From: an uncultured delta proteobacterium
GTDB taxonomy: Bacteria > Desulfobacterota > Desulfobulbia > Desulfobulbales > Desulfocapsaceae
Reading direction: 5' to 3'
DNA length: 64,000 nucleotides
NCBI GenBank assembly: GCA_903901335.1
Contig: CAIUQR010000126.1
Span: 1 to 64,000, forward strand
The notes below the pieces were generated by a model. That model worked only from the letters and a program-made list of their open reading frames with translations, was not told the DNA's origin and made no database searches. Within the stretch, counting starts at the first letter, position 1. The number at the start of each line of letters is the position of its first letter. Below, piece after piece: positions 52,477 through 61,047 of this stretch. The position numbers and the translations under genes were made by a program.

Positions 52477-53379
52477 ATGGCTCATTTCATTACCGGGAAA
52501 ATTGGCGTCAAGGTATCGATATTCGTTAATTTCTTTATTCTTATCGTAATGGTTATCGGCACGTATATCCTTATCAACAGGCAGAGCGCCAGCCTGGAAG
52601 CGGAACTGCTCAGCCGGGGACAGATTCAATCGATAGTCGGGGCAAAAATGATCGGCAAGATCATTGAAGAGGCCGTTGATAACGGTGTTTTTTCGGTTAC
52701 TGAGGCCTTTGATACCAACTATGTGACCATCGGAAATTTCACCCCCCCGAAATTCCATACTAAATATGATACCTACTTGGATAAGGCCATTCTCAGCCTG
52801 GAGGACGAGTTCCTGCAGGATAAGAGTGTTGTGTTTGCGGTAGCGGTGGATACAAACGGCTATCTGCCCACCCATAATTCCGTCTTTCAAAAACCGATCA
52901 CCGGTGATGCTGAGAAGGACAAAGTCGGCAACCGCACCAAGCGCGTCTTCAACGACCCGGTCGGGCTGAAGGCTGCTCAGAATACTGAAAAAGGCTTCCG
53001 GCAGATATACCACAGGGACACAGGGCAATTGATGTGGGATATCTCTACACCTATTTCGGTCAAGGGAAAGCACTGGGGCGGATTTAGAATCGGTATCGAG
53101 CTGACCACGATCGAAACAGCAAAGAAGAATCTGATGCTGACCCTTCTGGCGATCATGGGCACCATTCTTATTCTTTCGATAATCTTGACTACTGCCATCG
53201 TCAGCCGTTCTCTGGCCCCGATAAGGGTCCTCTCCAACAGGGCCGACGATCTTGCCCACGGCAAGAATCTCCAGGATGAGATTGCTACTACCCGGCACGA
53301 CGAGATAGGAGAACTTCAAGGAGCGCTGAATCGCTTGCGGATGAGCATGCTGATCGCCCTGAAGATGAAAAGCAAATAG
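52477..53379 (+). CDS. membrane sensor with HAMP domain and no output domain
   Basis: A 300-residue protein: N-terminal membrane helix (VSIFVNFFILIVMVIGTYILI), a periplasmic sensor domain homologous to the exported protein upstream (VDTNGYLPTHNSVFQKP; NRTKRVFNDP; VKGKHWGGFRIGI), a second helix (LMLTLLAIMGTILILSIILTT) and a C-terminal HAMP domain (SRSLAPIRVLSNRADDLAHG). It stops soon after HAMP (MSMLIALKMKSK) with no kinase, cyclase or methyl-accepting part. Either truncated naturally or signalling through a partner protein. ATG 52477 follows CGAGGGG; the open frame reaches back to 52378 without support. Confidence 0.9.
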   Translation: MAHFITGKIGVKVSIFVNFFILIVMVIGTYILINRQSASLEAELLSRGQIQSIVGAKMIGKIIEEAVDNGVFSVTEAFDTNYVTIGNFTPPKFHTKYDTYLDKAILSLEDEFLQDKSVVFAVAVDTNGYLPTHNSVFQKPITGDAEKDKVGNRTKRVFNDPVGLKAAQNTEKGFRQIYHRDTGQLMWDISTPISVKGKHWGGFRIGIELTTIETAKKNLMLTLLAIMGTILILSIILTTAIVSRSLAPIRVLSNRADDLAHGKNLQDEIATTRHDEIGELQGALNRLRMSMLIALKMKSK

Positions 53380-53397
53380 AACCTGCAAGACAAAAAA

Positions 53398-53433
53398 CTC
53401 AGGTACCGCGCGGCCTTCGGCACGGTACCTGAG
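53398..53433 (+). terminator. hairpin at the end of the sensor trio
   Basis: A perfect 11-base stem (CTCAGGTACCG at 53398-53408, complement 53423-53433) with a 14-base loop. The T-run is weak (CACTTTACTT), so it is a likely but imperfect terminator; it could serve both strands since a small minus-strand gene ends at 53487. Confidence 0.65.
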
Positions 53434-53486
53434 GAATACACTTTACTTAATAGATCTCATTCATTATTTCTATCCTGCAGGCCATG

Positions 53487-53648
53487 TCAGTTCAGGTATT
53501 TCCTGTTGACGGCACAGCCCATCAGGACACCTGCCAGGCTGCCGGCAACACTCAAAAAATAGGCAGTCATCAGGCCGAAGGATTCACCGAGCCACCAGCC
53601 CAGATAACCGCCAAGGGTTATGAACACGAAAAGGCAGAGTTTTTTCAT
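53487..53648 (-). CDS. 53-residue membrane protein
   Basis: A short frame encodes a small, almost wholly hydrophobic protein: MKKLCLFVFITLGGYLGWWL, then a second helix AYFLSVAGSLAGVLMGCAV and the basic end NRKYLN. Two membrane helices are predicted. It begins ten bases after the pyrF stop with GGGGAAAG upstream, so it is probably the last gene of that transcript. The layout, with glycine-rich first helix and short basic tail, is that of small conserved membrane proteins of unknown role. Confidence 0.7.
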   Translation of the reverse strand: MKKLCLFVFITLGGYLGWWLGESFGLMTAYFLSVAGSLAGVLMGCAVNRKYLN

Positions 53649-53658
53649 TCTTTCCCCA

Positions 53659-54375
53659 TCATATCGAAACGGTGGAGGAGATATCCTGTTGCATCCTCTC
53701 GATCACCTTGATCGGGTCGTCAGCCCTGGTGATCGGGCGGCCGACAACCACATGATCCGCCCCGCTGCCTATGGCCAGGCCTGCGGTGACGATCCGTTTC
53801 TGGTCATCAGCGGCATCTCTCACATTGGCGCCCGGACGGATTCCCGGTGTGACGATCAGAAGTTTTTCCCCGAGTTCCTGCCGGAGACGACCTGCCTCCA
53901 TACCTGAGGAAACGACCCCGTCACAGCCCAGCTCCAACGCCCGGCGTGCCCGGAAGAAGACCAGATCGGCAACCGTTTGCGTCATCCCCATCGCCCGCAT
54001 GTCTTCCTCACCGAAGCTGGTCAGTACCGTTACCGCCAGCAGTTTCATGTCGCCCCTCGCCTCGACGGCCGCCCGGATGATCGCGTCGTTGCCGTGGATC
54101 GTCGCAAAACTGACTCCCCGGTTATTCACCTGGGCTACGGCCAGCTTCACCGTCTCCGGGATATCGAAGAATTTCAGATCGAGCATGACCTTGTGCCCCC
54201 GGTCGAGGATCCAGTCAACTGTGTCAAACCAGGAGGCCATAAAGAGCTGCAGGCCGACCTTATAGAAACCGACATGGGATTCGCAGCGTTTGACTATCTC
54301 TTGCGCCTTCTCCATGCTCTCGACATCCAAGGCGACGATAATTCTCTCCTGTAACGGGATATTCTTTTGTGTCAT
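53659..54375 (-). CDS. pyrF: orotidine 5'-phosphate decarboxylase
   Basis: A 238-residue OMP decarboxylase that makes UMP. The catalytic DLKFFDIPETV (Asp-Lys-x-x-Asp) and the phosphate-binding VVGRPITRADDP segments are intact, and the start IIVALDVESMEKAQE is typical. Length is normal. It lies 28 bases downstream of the anti-sigma gene on the same strand. Confidence 0.97.
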   Translation of the reverse strand: MTQKNIPLQERIIVALDVESMEKAQEIVKRCESHVGFYKVGLQLFMASWFDTVDWILDRGHKVMLDLKFFDIPETVKLAVAQVNNRGVSFATIHGNDAIIRAAVEARGDMKLLAVTVLTSFGEEDMRAMGMTQTVADLVFFRARRALELGCDGVVSSGMEAGRLRQELGEKLLIVTPGIRPGANVRDAADDQKRIVTAGLAIGSGADHVVVGRPITRADDPIKVIERMQQDISSTVSI

Positions 54376-54403
54376 TTTTTCTTGTTCCGGTTATGGGTTA
54401 CTG

Positions 54404-55435
54404 TCAATGGAGGCCATCCAGCCTCCCCTTTCGCTCTTCGACAAGCAGAGCATTGATCCTCCGGCATCGCTCCCGGACATTTGCCTTATCCATACCAGTG
54501 ATCAGCTCCAGCAGGTTTTTCAGGTCTTTTCGTTCGTCCGGTTTTAGCTCCCCGGAGCGGGTCGTTACTTCCCGGCCCTTTCGTTCCATCTCCTGCCAGA
54601 AGTCCTCTGCTGTCTGTTCTTCTCTGCAGCCGTTCTCCAGCTGTTGCCGCCACTGTCCAAAGACTGCGGCTCCGGCTTGCGGTCTGTTTTGCCGGAGCCC
54701 AGGCATCCCGCCTGCAGCCTCCGACCGGACAGCACTATCGGTTGCACCCTCTCCCGAGTCTTTTGGCAATGCCGGTGCAGCGGCATTGGATTCCTGTGCC
54801 GGAAGACCTTTTTTCAGGGCAGGAGCCGGAGCAGGGGACAGCATCGCTGCCGGTGCAGCAGGAGCCGATCTTTTTTCCTTGACGGCATCCATCGACGCCG
54901 GCATCTTCTGTTTTTTTCGTAAGGAATCGGGCTTCAGAGCTGATTTTGCAGGCGCAGGAGAAGTAGAACTCCGGCCTTCAGCCGGTAAGGCCGGTCGGGG
55001 TTTTTCCTCTTCCCGTGCAGGAGAAGGCGGCTCCTGCCGCATCGATTCAACCGGAACGATAGGCGATGTTTTCTCCGTTGTGGGGAGGTTGATATTCAGA
55101 AAAACGACCACGCTTGCCGCTGCCGCCAGAAGTGTTCCGAAAAGCGCCATACTCCCGGGCTTAAGGAACTTAAAAATCTTCGTCTTTTTCTTGCTCTCGA
55201 TCCTGTCGTCGAGAACATCCTGCAGAGTCAGCCACTCCCGGTAGCAGGTTTCGCAGACCGCAATATGCCGGAAAAATTGTTCTTTCTTCTCGGGCGGGCA
55301 CTTCTCCACCAGTTCCGCCATATCCTCCGGCAGCAGACAGACCCCGGCGGATGCAGACTGATCGGCAGCCAGTCCCAGCAGGGCGGTACGGTGATCCGCC
55401 TGTTTTCTTTGATCGAGTTTATGGATGATGGCCAT
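54404..55435 (-). CDS. anti-sigma factor with cytoplasmic zinc finger
   Basis: A 343-residue single-span protein. The N-terminal ~80 residues hold a zinc-binding anti-sigma motif (RHIAVCETCYREW, the H-x3-C-x2-C pattern), followed by a membrane helix (MALFGTLLAAAASVVVFLNI). The periplasmic part is long and low in complexity, rich in Ala, Pro, Lys and Ser, ending in a charged helical region (FWQEMERKGREVTTRSGEL). It presumably sequesters the sigma factor encoded just upstream (60-base gap). ATG 55435 is taken; a TTG five codons earlier is possible, and no strong ribosome site is seen. Confidence 0.85.
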   Translation of the reverse strand: MAIIHKLDQRKQADHRTALLGLAADQSASAGVCLLPEDMAELVEKCPPEKKEQFFRHIAVCETCYREWLTLQDVLDDRIESKKKTKIFKFLKPGSMALFGTLLAAAASVVVFLNINLPTTEKTSPIVPVESMRQEPPSPAREEEKPRPALPAEGRSSTSPAPAKSALKPDSLRKKQKMPASMDAVKEKRSAPAAPAAMLSPAPAPALKKGLPAQESNAAAPALPKDSGEGATDSAVRSEAAGGMPGLRQNRPQAGAAVFGQWRQQLENGCREEQTAEDFWQEMERKGREVTTRSGELKPDERKDLKNLLELITGMDKANVRERCRRINALLVEERKGRLDGLH

Positions 55436-55509
55436 GGCAATTAACGTCAATGTTTAAACATCTCTTTTTCTCTGGCGGACAGGAGTCCCCATTGTGTTCA
55501 GGAAATCCC

Positions 55510-56322
55510 TCAGCCCTCCTTAAGAAGGACCATCAATTCCTTGCTGATCCCCGCCCTTTCAAAATCATCGCGCAGGCGGGCAAACAGGCGGCGCAGGCGG
55601 CCATGGACCTGATGCCGGTTCATGCCGAGCATCCTGCCCGCCTCGGTCACCCCGATATTATCCTGGAAGCACATCTTCAGCAAAAGCCTCTCTTCCACCT
55701 CCAGGCGCACCCCGGCCGACATCACACGAGCAAGCGATTCGGTAATCCTCTCGTCGCCATCTGTAGTCAAAACCCCTTTGAACAGGGCCGCAAAAAAATG
55801 CTCCCGTTCCGCCACTTCAAGACGCAGCTGCTGGGGTTCGGCCTCCGGCCCGGAACAATCATGCTCCTCCTCAAGGGGAACCTCTCTGTCCTGATGCCTG
55901 CCACAGTCGGTCACCGAAGCCCGTATCGTCCAGGCGGAATCTTCAAGAACCGCTCGTTCTTCCGCAGGCATCCGGTCACGCACATGCTCGATGGCCTCGT
56001 GAACCGGCAGCCGCTCCTGGCAGAGGAACCTGAACAGGAGCTCCCAGATACCTCCCAGACTTCGAATCCAGAGCGGCGGCCGCAGGCGCCCGAACTTTTT
56101 TCTCGCAAAATCCTCCAGGAGCCGAAAGGTAAGCGTGGCAAGATAGGTGGCAAGCGTGGCATTGCCGCCGTAACTTTTCAGCCGCTGCCAGTCATTGTCC
56201 TCCAGGCGGTTGATCACAAACAGGGCCGCCTCTTCGGCGATAACATCACGGGCAAACCGGCGGCTCGCCAACCTGTTGATCAATCCCCAGTGGGCGAGGA
56301 CTTTTTCTTTCCAGTCAGTCAA
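55510..56322 (-). CDS. ECF-like RNA polymerase sigma factor
   Basis: A 270-residue sigma-70-family protein with sigma2 (INRLASRRFARDVIAEEAALFVI; TYLATLTFRLLEDFARKKFG) and sigma4 (LEVEERLLLKMCFQDNIGVTEAGRMLGMNRHQVHGRLRRL) regions. The linker between them is about 100 residues, longer than in standard ECF factors. Paired with the anti-sigma gene downstream, so it probably answers an envelope signal. The sigma4 helix-turn-helix is complete. Confidence 0.88.
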   Translation of the reverse strand: MTDWKEKVLAHWGLINRLASRRFARDVIAEEAALFVINRLEDNDWQRLKSYGGNATLATYLATLTFRLLEDFARKKFGRLRPPLWIRSLGGIWELLFRFLCQERLPVHEAIEHVRDRMPAEERAVLEDSAWTIRASVTDCGRHQDREVPLEEEHDCSGPEAEPQQLRLEVAEREHFFAALFKGVLTTDGDERITESLARVMSAGVRLEVEERLLLKMCFQDNIGVTEAGRMLGMNRHQVHGRLRRLFARLRDDFERAGISKELMVLLKEG

Positions 56323-56423
56323 TTCACCACTCCCAGGGAGTTGGGGTTTCCATCATTGTAAAACGGGTACCTCTCTTTCTCCAGAAAAAAGATTTCTCGT
56401 CTCTATATCTGCAGGAACCGGAA

Positions 56424-57608
56424 TCATCGCCGTCCCCCGGGTCGGACCGGCTGGAGCAGGACTATATAATGGTTGATCGTCCACCAGGCGATAAGGGTGA
56501 CAGAAGAGGCGACAACCCCCATCCATCCAAGTGCGGCGATCTTATCCCTCCAGTTCAAGGATATCACCTCCATCGAGCAGGCTCCGGTTATAAAAAAGAT
56601 AAAGACCATGAACGATGATGCGGCGCCGACGTCCCTGTCCACCTGTTCCAGGATCAGATTGTTGCCGGGTGGACGACAGAAGGAAAAAGAGAAGGTCAAT
56701 ATCCACATCGGCACGGCTATCCGCCACGGAGCCGGCAGGCAGGAGCAGAGCATCAGGACAGCTGCCCCGAGCATGCCGGTAAATCCGGAGGTCAGCAGAG
56801 GCAGCAGGGGAAAACATCGCGCCATCCGGGAAAAAAATACCGGTGCGACCATGAAGGCTGCCGCATTCAACCCGAAAAAATACCCGAACTGTCGCTCATT
56901 ATAGCCAAGTGTAGTAATGTAGATGTCGGAAGAGCAGGCAATAAAGGCAAAAAACGGGATGCCCGTCAGGGCAAAGGTCAGGGCAAGCAGGATAAAGCGG
57001 GGATTTCCGAACAGGCGGAAATAGCTGCCCGCGACCCTGGAAAAGCTCTCCTTTGCAGGCGCCGGCAATGATTCCGGCATCTTATAGACACCAAAAAAGG
57101 CGACAAGCCCCATCAGGGCCTGGATAATAAAGACCAGCCGCCAGGAATACAGCTTGATCACCCAGCCGCCGATGACCGGAGCAATCATCGGCGCCGCGGC
57201 GACAATGATCCCGATCTGGATAAAGATCCGTTGCCGAAGATGCCCCTCGAACCGATCCTTGCAGATTGCAAATGCCATGGCGGTCGCTGCCGCCGCCCCT
57301 GCTCCCTGCAGGGTCCTGGCGACAATCAGGCTTGTAACATTCCCAGCTGCGGCACAGAAGATGCAGGCTGTCACATAGAGGCCGACGCCTGCCAGCAGCG
57401 GCGGCCTCCGGCCGAAACGGTCGGAAACCGGTCCGTAGATCAATAAAAATACGCAATAGGACACGAAAAAGCAGATCAGCGTCAGATTGACTAGAGCCAG
57501 ACTCTGCCCCCATTCTTTAACCAGCATCGGGATCGCCGCCAGGTACATGTCCGTGGATAAAGGAGGAAAAGAAGAGAGCAGGGCCAAAAGGCCGATCATT
57601 TTTTTCAT
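56424..57608 (-). CDS. Bcr/CflA-type MFS drug transporter
   Basis: A 394-residue MFS protein with 12 predicted helices. The start (LLALLSSFPPLSTDMYLAAI) and GPVSDRFGRRPPLLAGVGLY (motif A) are typical of Bcr/CflA exporters, as is LQGAGAAAATAMAFA (motif C region). Probable drug or metabolite efflux. Monocistronic in appearance; upstream gene is on the same strand, 31 bases away. Confidence 0.92.
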   Translation of the reverse strand: MKKMIGLLALLSSFPPLSTDMYLAAIPMLVKEWGQSLALVNLTLICFFVSYCVFLLIYGPVSDRFGRRPPLLAGVGLYVTACIFCAAAGNVTSLIVARTLQGAGAAAATAMAFAICKDRFEGHLRQRIFIQIGIIVAAAPMIAPVIGGWVIKLYSWRLVFIIQALMGLVAFFGVYKMPESLPAPAKESFSRVAGSYFRLFGNPRFILLALTFALTGIPFFAFIACSSDIYITTLGYNERQFGYFFGLNAAAFMVAPVFFSRMARCFPLLPLLTSGFTGMLGAAVLMLCSCLPAPWRIAVPMWILTFSFSFCRPPGNNLILEQVDRDVGAASSFMVFIFFITGACSMEVISLNWRDKIAALGWMGVVASSVTLIAWWTINHYIVLLQPVRPGGRR

Positions 57609-57639
57609 GATGATTCTCTGAAAATTGATGCCTCAGGCA

Positions 57640-58257
57640 TCAATCAGAAGTGAATTGATTCAACTTATCAAGGCCCGGAAAAATCCTGTATGACGGACAG
57701 GCGATCATCTTAAGAGGATCAATAAGAGCGCCCCGGCCTGAGCGGCAGATAAAATTCCAGTCGAGATGCTCACCGGATAGACCCGCCGGATTTTTCATGA
57801 TCGTGATATGAAGGTGGGCAGGCATCTTGTTTTTCCTGCCTGTGGTATCCGCCACATTCCCGATCACTTCGCCTTCTCTGACTTTATATCCGGGGCCAAT
57901 GGTTCTCAACGGAACAATATGGGCATAAACGGAAATCAATCTCTCCGGTTGATGTTCAACAAACACCGAACGGTCGATAAAATCGTTACAAATGGCGATA
58001 ACAGTCCCTGCCGTCATAACCGGAACTTTTACCCCGGGATCAAACTGCAGGTTCCTTCCCAGGCTATCCGTAAAATAGCAGATATCCAATCCCTCATGAG
58101 CCGTTGGCCTGCACCCGGTATCCGGCCACCACTTTTCAAGGCTCCCGAACAGCATCCCCGGAGAAAAAAGCCACGCCTGCACTCCCACGGCACCACATTC
58201 ATTGCAATCCTCCAGGTAGTGGAAATATGGATATCCCACGAGATCTTCCCCCTGCAT
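57640..58257 (-). CDS. M23-like peptidase without signal peptide
   Basis: A 205-residue protein with the LytM/M23 fold: AHEGLDICYF carries the first His and Asp metal ligands, and AHLHITI the His-x-His pair; EGEVIGNVADTTG is the usual barrel strand. It would cleave peptidoglycan peptides, but there is no signal peptide or membrane anchor, so export is unexplained; a non-peptidoglycan role is possible. ATG 58257 is the only good start. Confidence 0.8.
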   Translation of the reverse strand: MQGEDLVGYPYFHYLEDCNECGAVGVQAWLFSPGMLFGSLEKWWPDTGCRPTAHEGLDICYFTDSLGRNLQFDPGVKVPVMTAGTVIAICNDFIDRSVFVEHQPERLISVYAHIVPLRTIGPGYKVREGEVIGNVADTTGRKNKMPAHLHITIMKNPAGLSGEHLDWNFICRSGRGALIDPLKMIACPSYRIFPGLDKLNQFTSD

Positions 58258-58772
58258 ACGTGACTCTCTTGTAAAACAACATTTCTTTTGTTCCAGTTAC
58301 GCTTCGACTCCTATGCAACAAAATTCTCTGGAACCAAAGCAGGTTTCGATTTTACACTATTTGGACTAGCTTGCGTATATCGGAAATTGCGGAGCATTTT
58401 TTCCAAAGTGTTTCCATATGTTCCGATAAATTTATCAAATCAATTTTTATATCCCATCAAAACAATTGCTTTGTTGAATCTTTTATGCTAATAAGACTGA
58501 AAATTGGCGCTTTTCCTCTGTTTTTTAAGGAAAAGTATTTTCTTCTCTCTCAACTTTTAATAAGGAGGTGGAAAAAATCAGTTAAAGTCGAGTGCGGATC
58601 ATTTTTTTAATAAATGAAAAGTTTCCTCGATGCAGGAGACACGTTGTCTTCCAGATTCCAGGGTTTCCTGCTGTTCAGTCTAGTTTGCCTTTTTTCATTA
58701 TCCTTTTGGACGTTTGTTTTGCTAGTTTCAAGAACTATCCAAAAACCAGAGTCATCAGTAAAGGAGATGAGT
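58258..58772. other. 515-base AT-rich stretch before the OFA transporter
   Basis: No convincing gene. GTTCCA/TGGAAC form a loose inverted repeat near 58291-58336. A textbook ribosome site, AAGGAGGTG at 58562-58570, is followed by no start codon at proper spacing. A frame from ATG 58614 runs into the transporter but its first 50 residues have no ribosome site; I treat this as the leader of the transporter mRNA. Confidence 0.45.
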
Positions 58773-60068
58773 ATGAGTGCACAACCATTGAAGTTTCCGG
58801 CACAGGCGTGGATAACAACATTTGCCGGTACCGCCATCAACCTTTGCCTCGGTATTCTTTATGCCTGGAGTATTTGGAGTAAGGCTTTAGTTAATGTCGA
58901 TAAGGCCGGTCAACCCATGACAGGCATGAACGACGGCTGGCATTATCTTACCAATGCAGAGGCAGCAACCCCTTTCTCCATCTGTGTTATCGTTTTTGCT
59001 ATCCTAATGATCCCCGGTGGGAAGATCCAGGATAAAATCAGCCCGAAGTTCGGCGCAACTCTGGGCGGTCTTCTGCTGGCAGCCGGTTGTATTATCTCAG
59101 GATTGATGCATAGCTACACCGGACTCGTCATCGGATTCGGTCTTTTCGGCGGTGCAGGCATGGGTATTGGATATGCAGCCCCTACACCTGCAGCATTGAA
59201 ATGGTTCGGACCTGAAAAACGTGGACTTATTGCAGGACTGGTTGTCGGTGGATACGGTGGCGCGGCCCTCTACATCGGATTCCTCGGTCAATACCTGATC
59301 GATAAATTTGGTATTACAGGCAGTTTCATTTACCTGGGGATCTTTTTTGCAATCGTTGTAATTATTGCAGGCCAGATGTTGAAGATACCACCTGCGGGAT
59401 ATGTGCCTCCAACCACATCGGTTGCAGGTCCCTCAAAAGGATCAACGGCAGTGAACTGGGAAGTGGCGGAGGTGTTCTCCACCTGGCAGTTTTACGCGCT
59501 GGTATTCATGTTTATCCTGACCACCCAATCCGGCCTTCTGATCATCAGCAGTGCCGCAGGAATACTCGCCAAGGCTGCAAAAAACATCCCGTTTTTCCTT
59601 GCCAACGCCTGGCTTCTCGTCTCTTTCGGTGGGCTTGTCAACGCATGCGGACGTGTGGGAACGGGCTTCTATTCAGATAAAATTGGAAGACAGAACGCAT
59701 ACATGTTGAACTGCGCAGTTTCGGCACTCTGTCTGTTTTCGCTACCCTCTATCATTGCATCGCAAAACATCTTCCTGCTCTTCCTGGCAGTGGGTATTGC
59801 CTACTGGCAATACGGCGGCGGACTTTCTTTGATGCCTTCGTTTACCGCAGATTTCTATGGCCCTAAAAACCTGGGATTTAACTATGGTCTGGTTTTCGTA
59901 GGTTGGGGACTTGGATTCTTCATGGCCAGATTGGGCGGAACCATTAAGGATATCACCGGCAGTCTGGACTATGCTTTTTATATTTCAGGGGGGCTTCTGA
60001 TTGTTGGCGTTATTCTGTCGAAAATAACCAACAGGCCTAAATACTCGGATCGGGCAGTAAAGGCATAA
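58773..60068 (+). CDS. OFA-type MFS transporter
   Basis: A 431-residue MFS protein with 12 helices of the oxalate:formate antiporter (OFA) family. FAGTAINLCLGILYAWSIWS near the start and GIGYAAPTPAALKWFGPEKRG in the first half are family signatures; GRVGTGFYSDKIGRQNAYM is the second-half motif A. Likely moves a small carboxylate; the exact substrate is not readable. AAGGAG at 58761-58766 sits six bases before ATG 58773; ATG 58767 is too close. Confidence 0.92.
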   Translation: MSAQPLKFPAQAWITTFAGTAINLCLGILYAWSIWSKALVNVDKAGQPMTGMNDGWHYLTNAEAATPFSICVIVFAILMIPGGKIQDKISPKFGATLGGLLLAAGCIISGLMHSYTGLVIGFGLFGGAGMGIGYAAPTPAALKWFGPEKRGLIAGLVVGGYGGAALYIGFLGQYLIDKFGITGSFIYLGIFFAIVVIIAGQMLKIPPAGYVPPTTSVAGPSKGSTAVNWEVAEVFSTWQFYALVFMFILTTQSGLLIISSAAGILAKAAKNIPFFLANAWLLVSFGGLVNACGRVGTGFYSDKIGRQNAYMLNCAVSALCLFSLPSIIASQNIFLLFLAVGIAYWQYGGGLSLMPSFTADFYGPKNLGFNYGLVFVGWGLGFFMARLGGTIKDITGSLDYAFYISGGLLIVGVILSKITNRPKYSDRAVKA

Positions 60069-60372
60069 GTGAGATAATTTTTCGAACGGGGAATTATTAG
60101 AGATGCATTGCTCTGTGACACGCCTCCGGATGATGCCCTAATACAAACTCCACGATGCCGAAAGTTCGCATTTTTTATTAATGGCGAACGCTGTGCCCTA
60201 GATGAAGAGTATCTCGGAGAAAAGAGAGTACAGCAACATTAAACCAATTAGAATGCGGGCTATCTATACAGCCTGCATTCTAATTGACCACATCGGCCTT
60301 TCTGCTGCAGTCTTATTTCCGAGAACAAGACTGCGGCAGGAAGCTGGATCAACTCCTGAAAGGGGGATGTAA
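60069..60372. other. 304-base stretch between the transporter and the M50-like gene
   Basis: No gene. It contains a long hairpin at 60245-60286, listed separately, and a leader rich in CTGC words before the next ATG. Confidence 0.5.
60245..60286. terminator. 17-base-stem hairpin
   Basis: CAATTAGAATGCGGGCT (60245-60261) pairs with 60270-60286 over 17 bases with one G-T wobble and an 8-base loop. There is no T-run, so it may be a processing site or an mRNA-stabilising hairpin rather than a classical terminator for the OFA gene 180 bases upstream. Confidence 0.6.
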
Positions 60373-61026
60373 ATGCCTGCAGATCAACTGATCACTGTTC
60401 CGTTCCTTCTCGAATTCGGACATCTGGAAGTTGATAAGCTGATTGTTTTTTTTCTCTCCGTTCTAGCTGCTGTCACAGTCAATGCGGAAGGCCAGGCGCT
60501 GATGGCCACAACTCTGGGGGATATCCAAAAAGAATCAAAACAACGGTTTCATTTCAACCCGCTTTTTCACCTGGATGTCTCAGGGCTTCTCTGTTTTGCC
60601 ATCGCCGGTTTTGGCTGGCCGCGGCAAGTGTCTATTGAATCCGAACAATTCAAACATCCGAATTTGTATCTCATCCTTTCGAGATTTGCCGGTCCGCTTG
60701 CAAATCTTCTGCTCGCAGGGATCGCTGGAAGTATTGTCTGGGTCATGCATACCATTGGCAGCGAAGACCAGGTTTTCAAGATTGTGCTGTCAGTAAATCT
60801 GATGGTTTTTGTCTTCAGTTTTCTCCCTATACCACCCCTTGCCGGAGCCAGTCTTTTCTCCCCTTTTTTTCCGAAGAGCCCGAATACCTTCGCGAAGGTA
60901 TCAGCAAAGATATTTCCCTATCTGCTTGTCCTCTTTTTCGTTTTTCTGAGATTTAACCATATAGAAATACTGAACAACATCCTCTACCCTGTTGTTCGAG
61001 CAATATTCTCCTTTATCACCGGTTAA
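60373..61026 (+). CDS. M50 site-2-protease-like protein lacking catalytic residues
   Basis: A 217-residue membrane protein with five to six helices and the layout of short M50 (rhomboid-like SpoIVFB/YwhC-type) proteases. Where active members have HExxH followed by A-x-x-L-GD, this one has NAEGQALMATTLGD, so the zinc histidines are gone; where they have N-x-x-PIPPLDG, it has FSFLPIPPLAG, so the third ligand Asp is gone too. The fold signature SRFAGPLANLLLAGIAG is kept. Probably a pseudoprotease with a structural or chaperone role. ATG 60373 after AAAGGGGG. Confidence 0.8.
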   Translation: MPADQLITVPFLLEFGHLEVDKLIVFFLSVLAAVTVNAEGQALMATTLGDIQKESKQRFHFNPLFHLDVSGLLCFAIAGFGWPRQVSIESEQFKHPNLYLILSRFAGPLANLLLAGIAGSIVWVMHTIGSEDQVFKIVLSVNLMVFVFSFLPIPPLAGASLFSPFFPKSPNTFAKVSAKIFPYLLVLFFVFLRFNHIEILNNILYPVVRAIFSFITG

Positions 61027-61047
61027 GAATTACTCATACTTGGCAGC

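Noticed and set aside
52393..53388. 331-codon minus-strand frame over the HAMP sensor gene
   Set aside because: Antisense shadow; the plus strand has a clear domain architecture.
58614..58772. N-terminal extension of the OFA transporter with an extra hydrophobic segment
   Set aside because: ATG 58614 has no ribosome site; AAGGAG is placed exactly for ATG 58773, where the family N-terminus begins.
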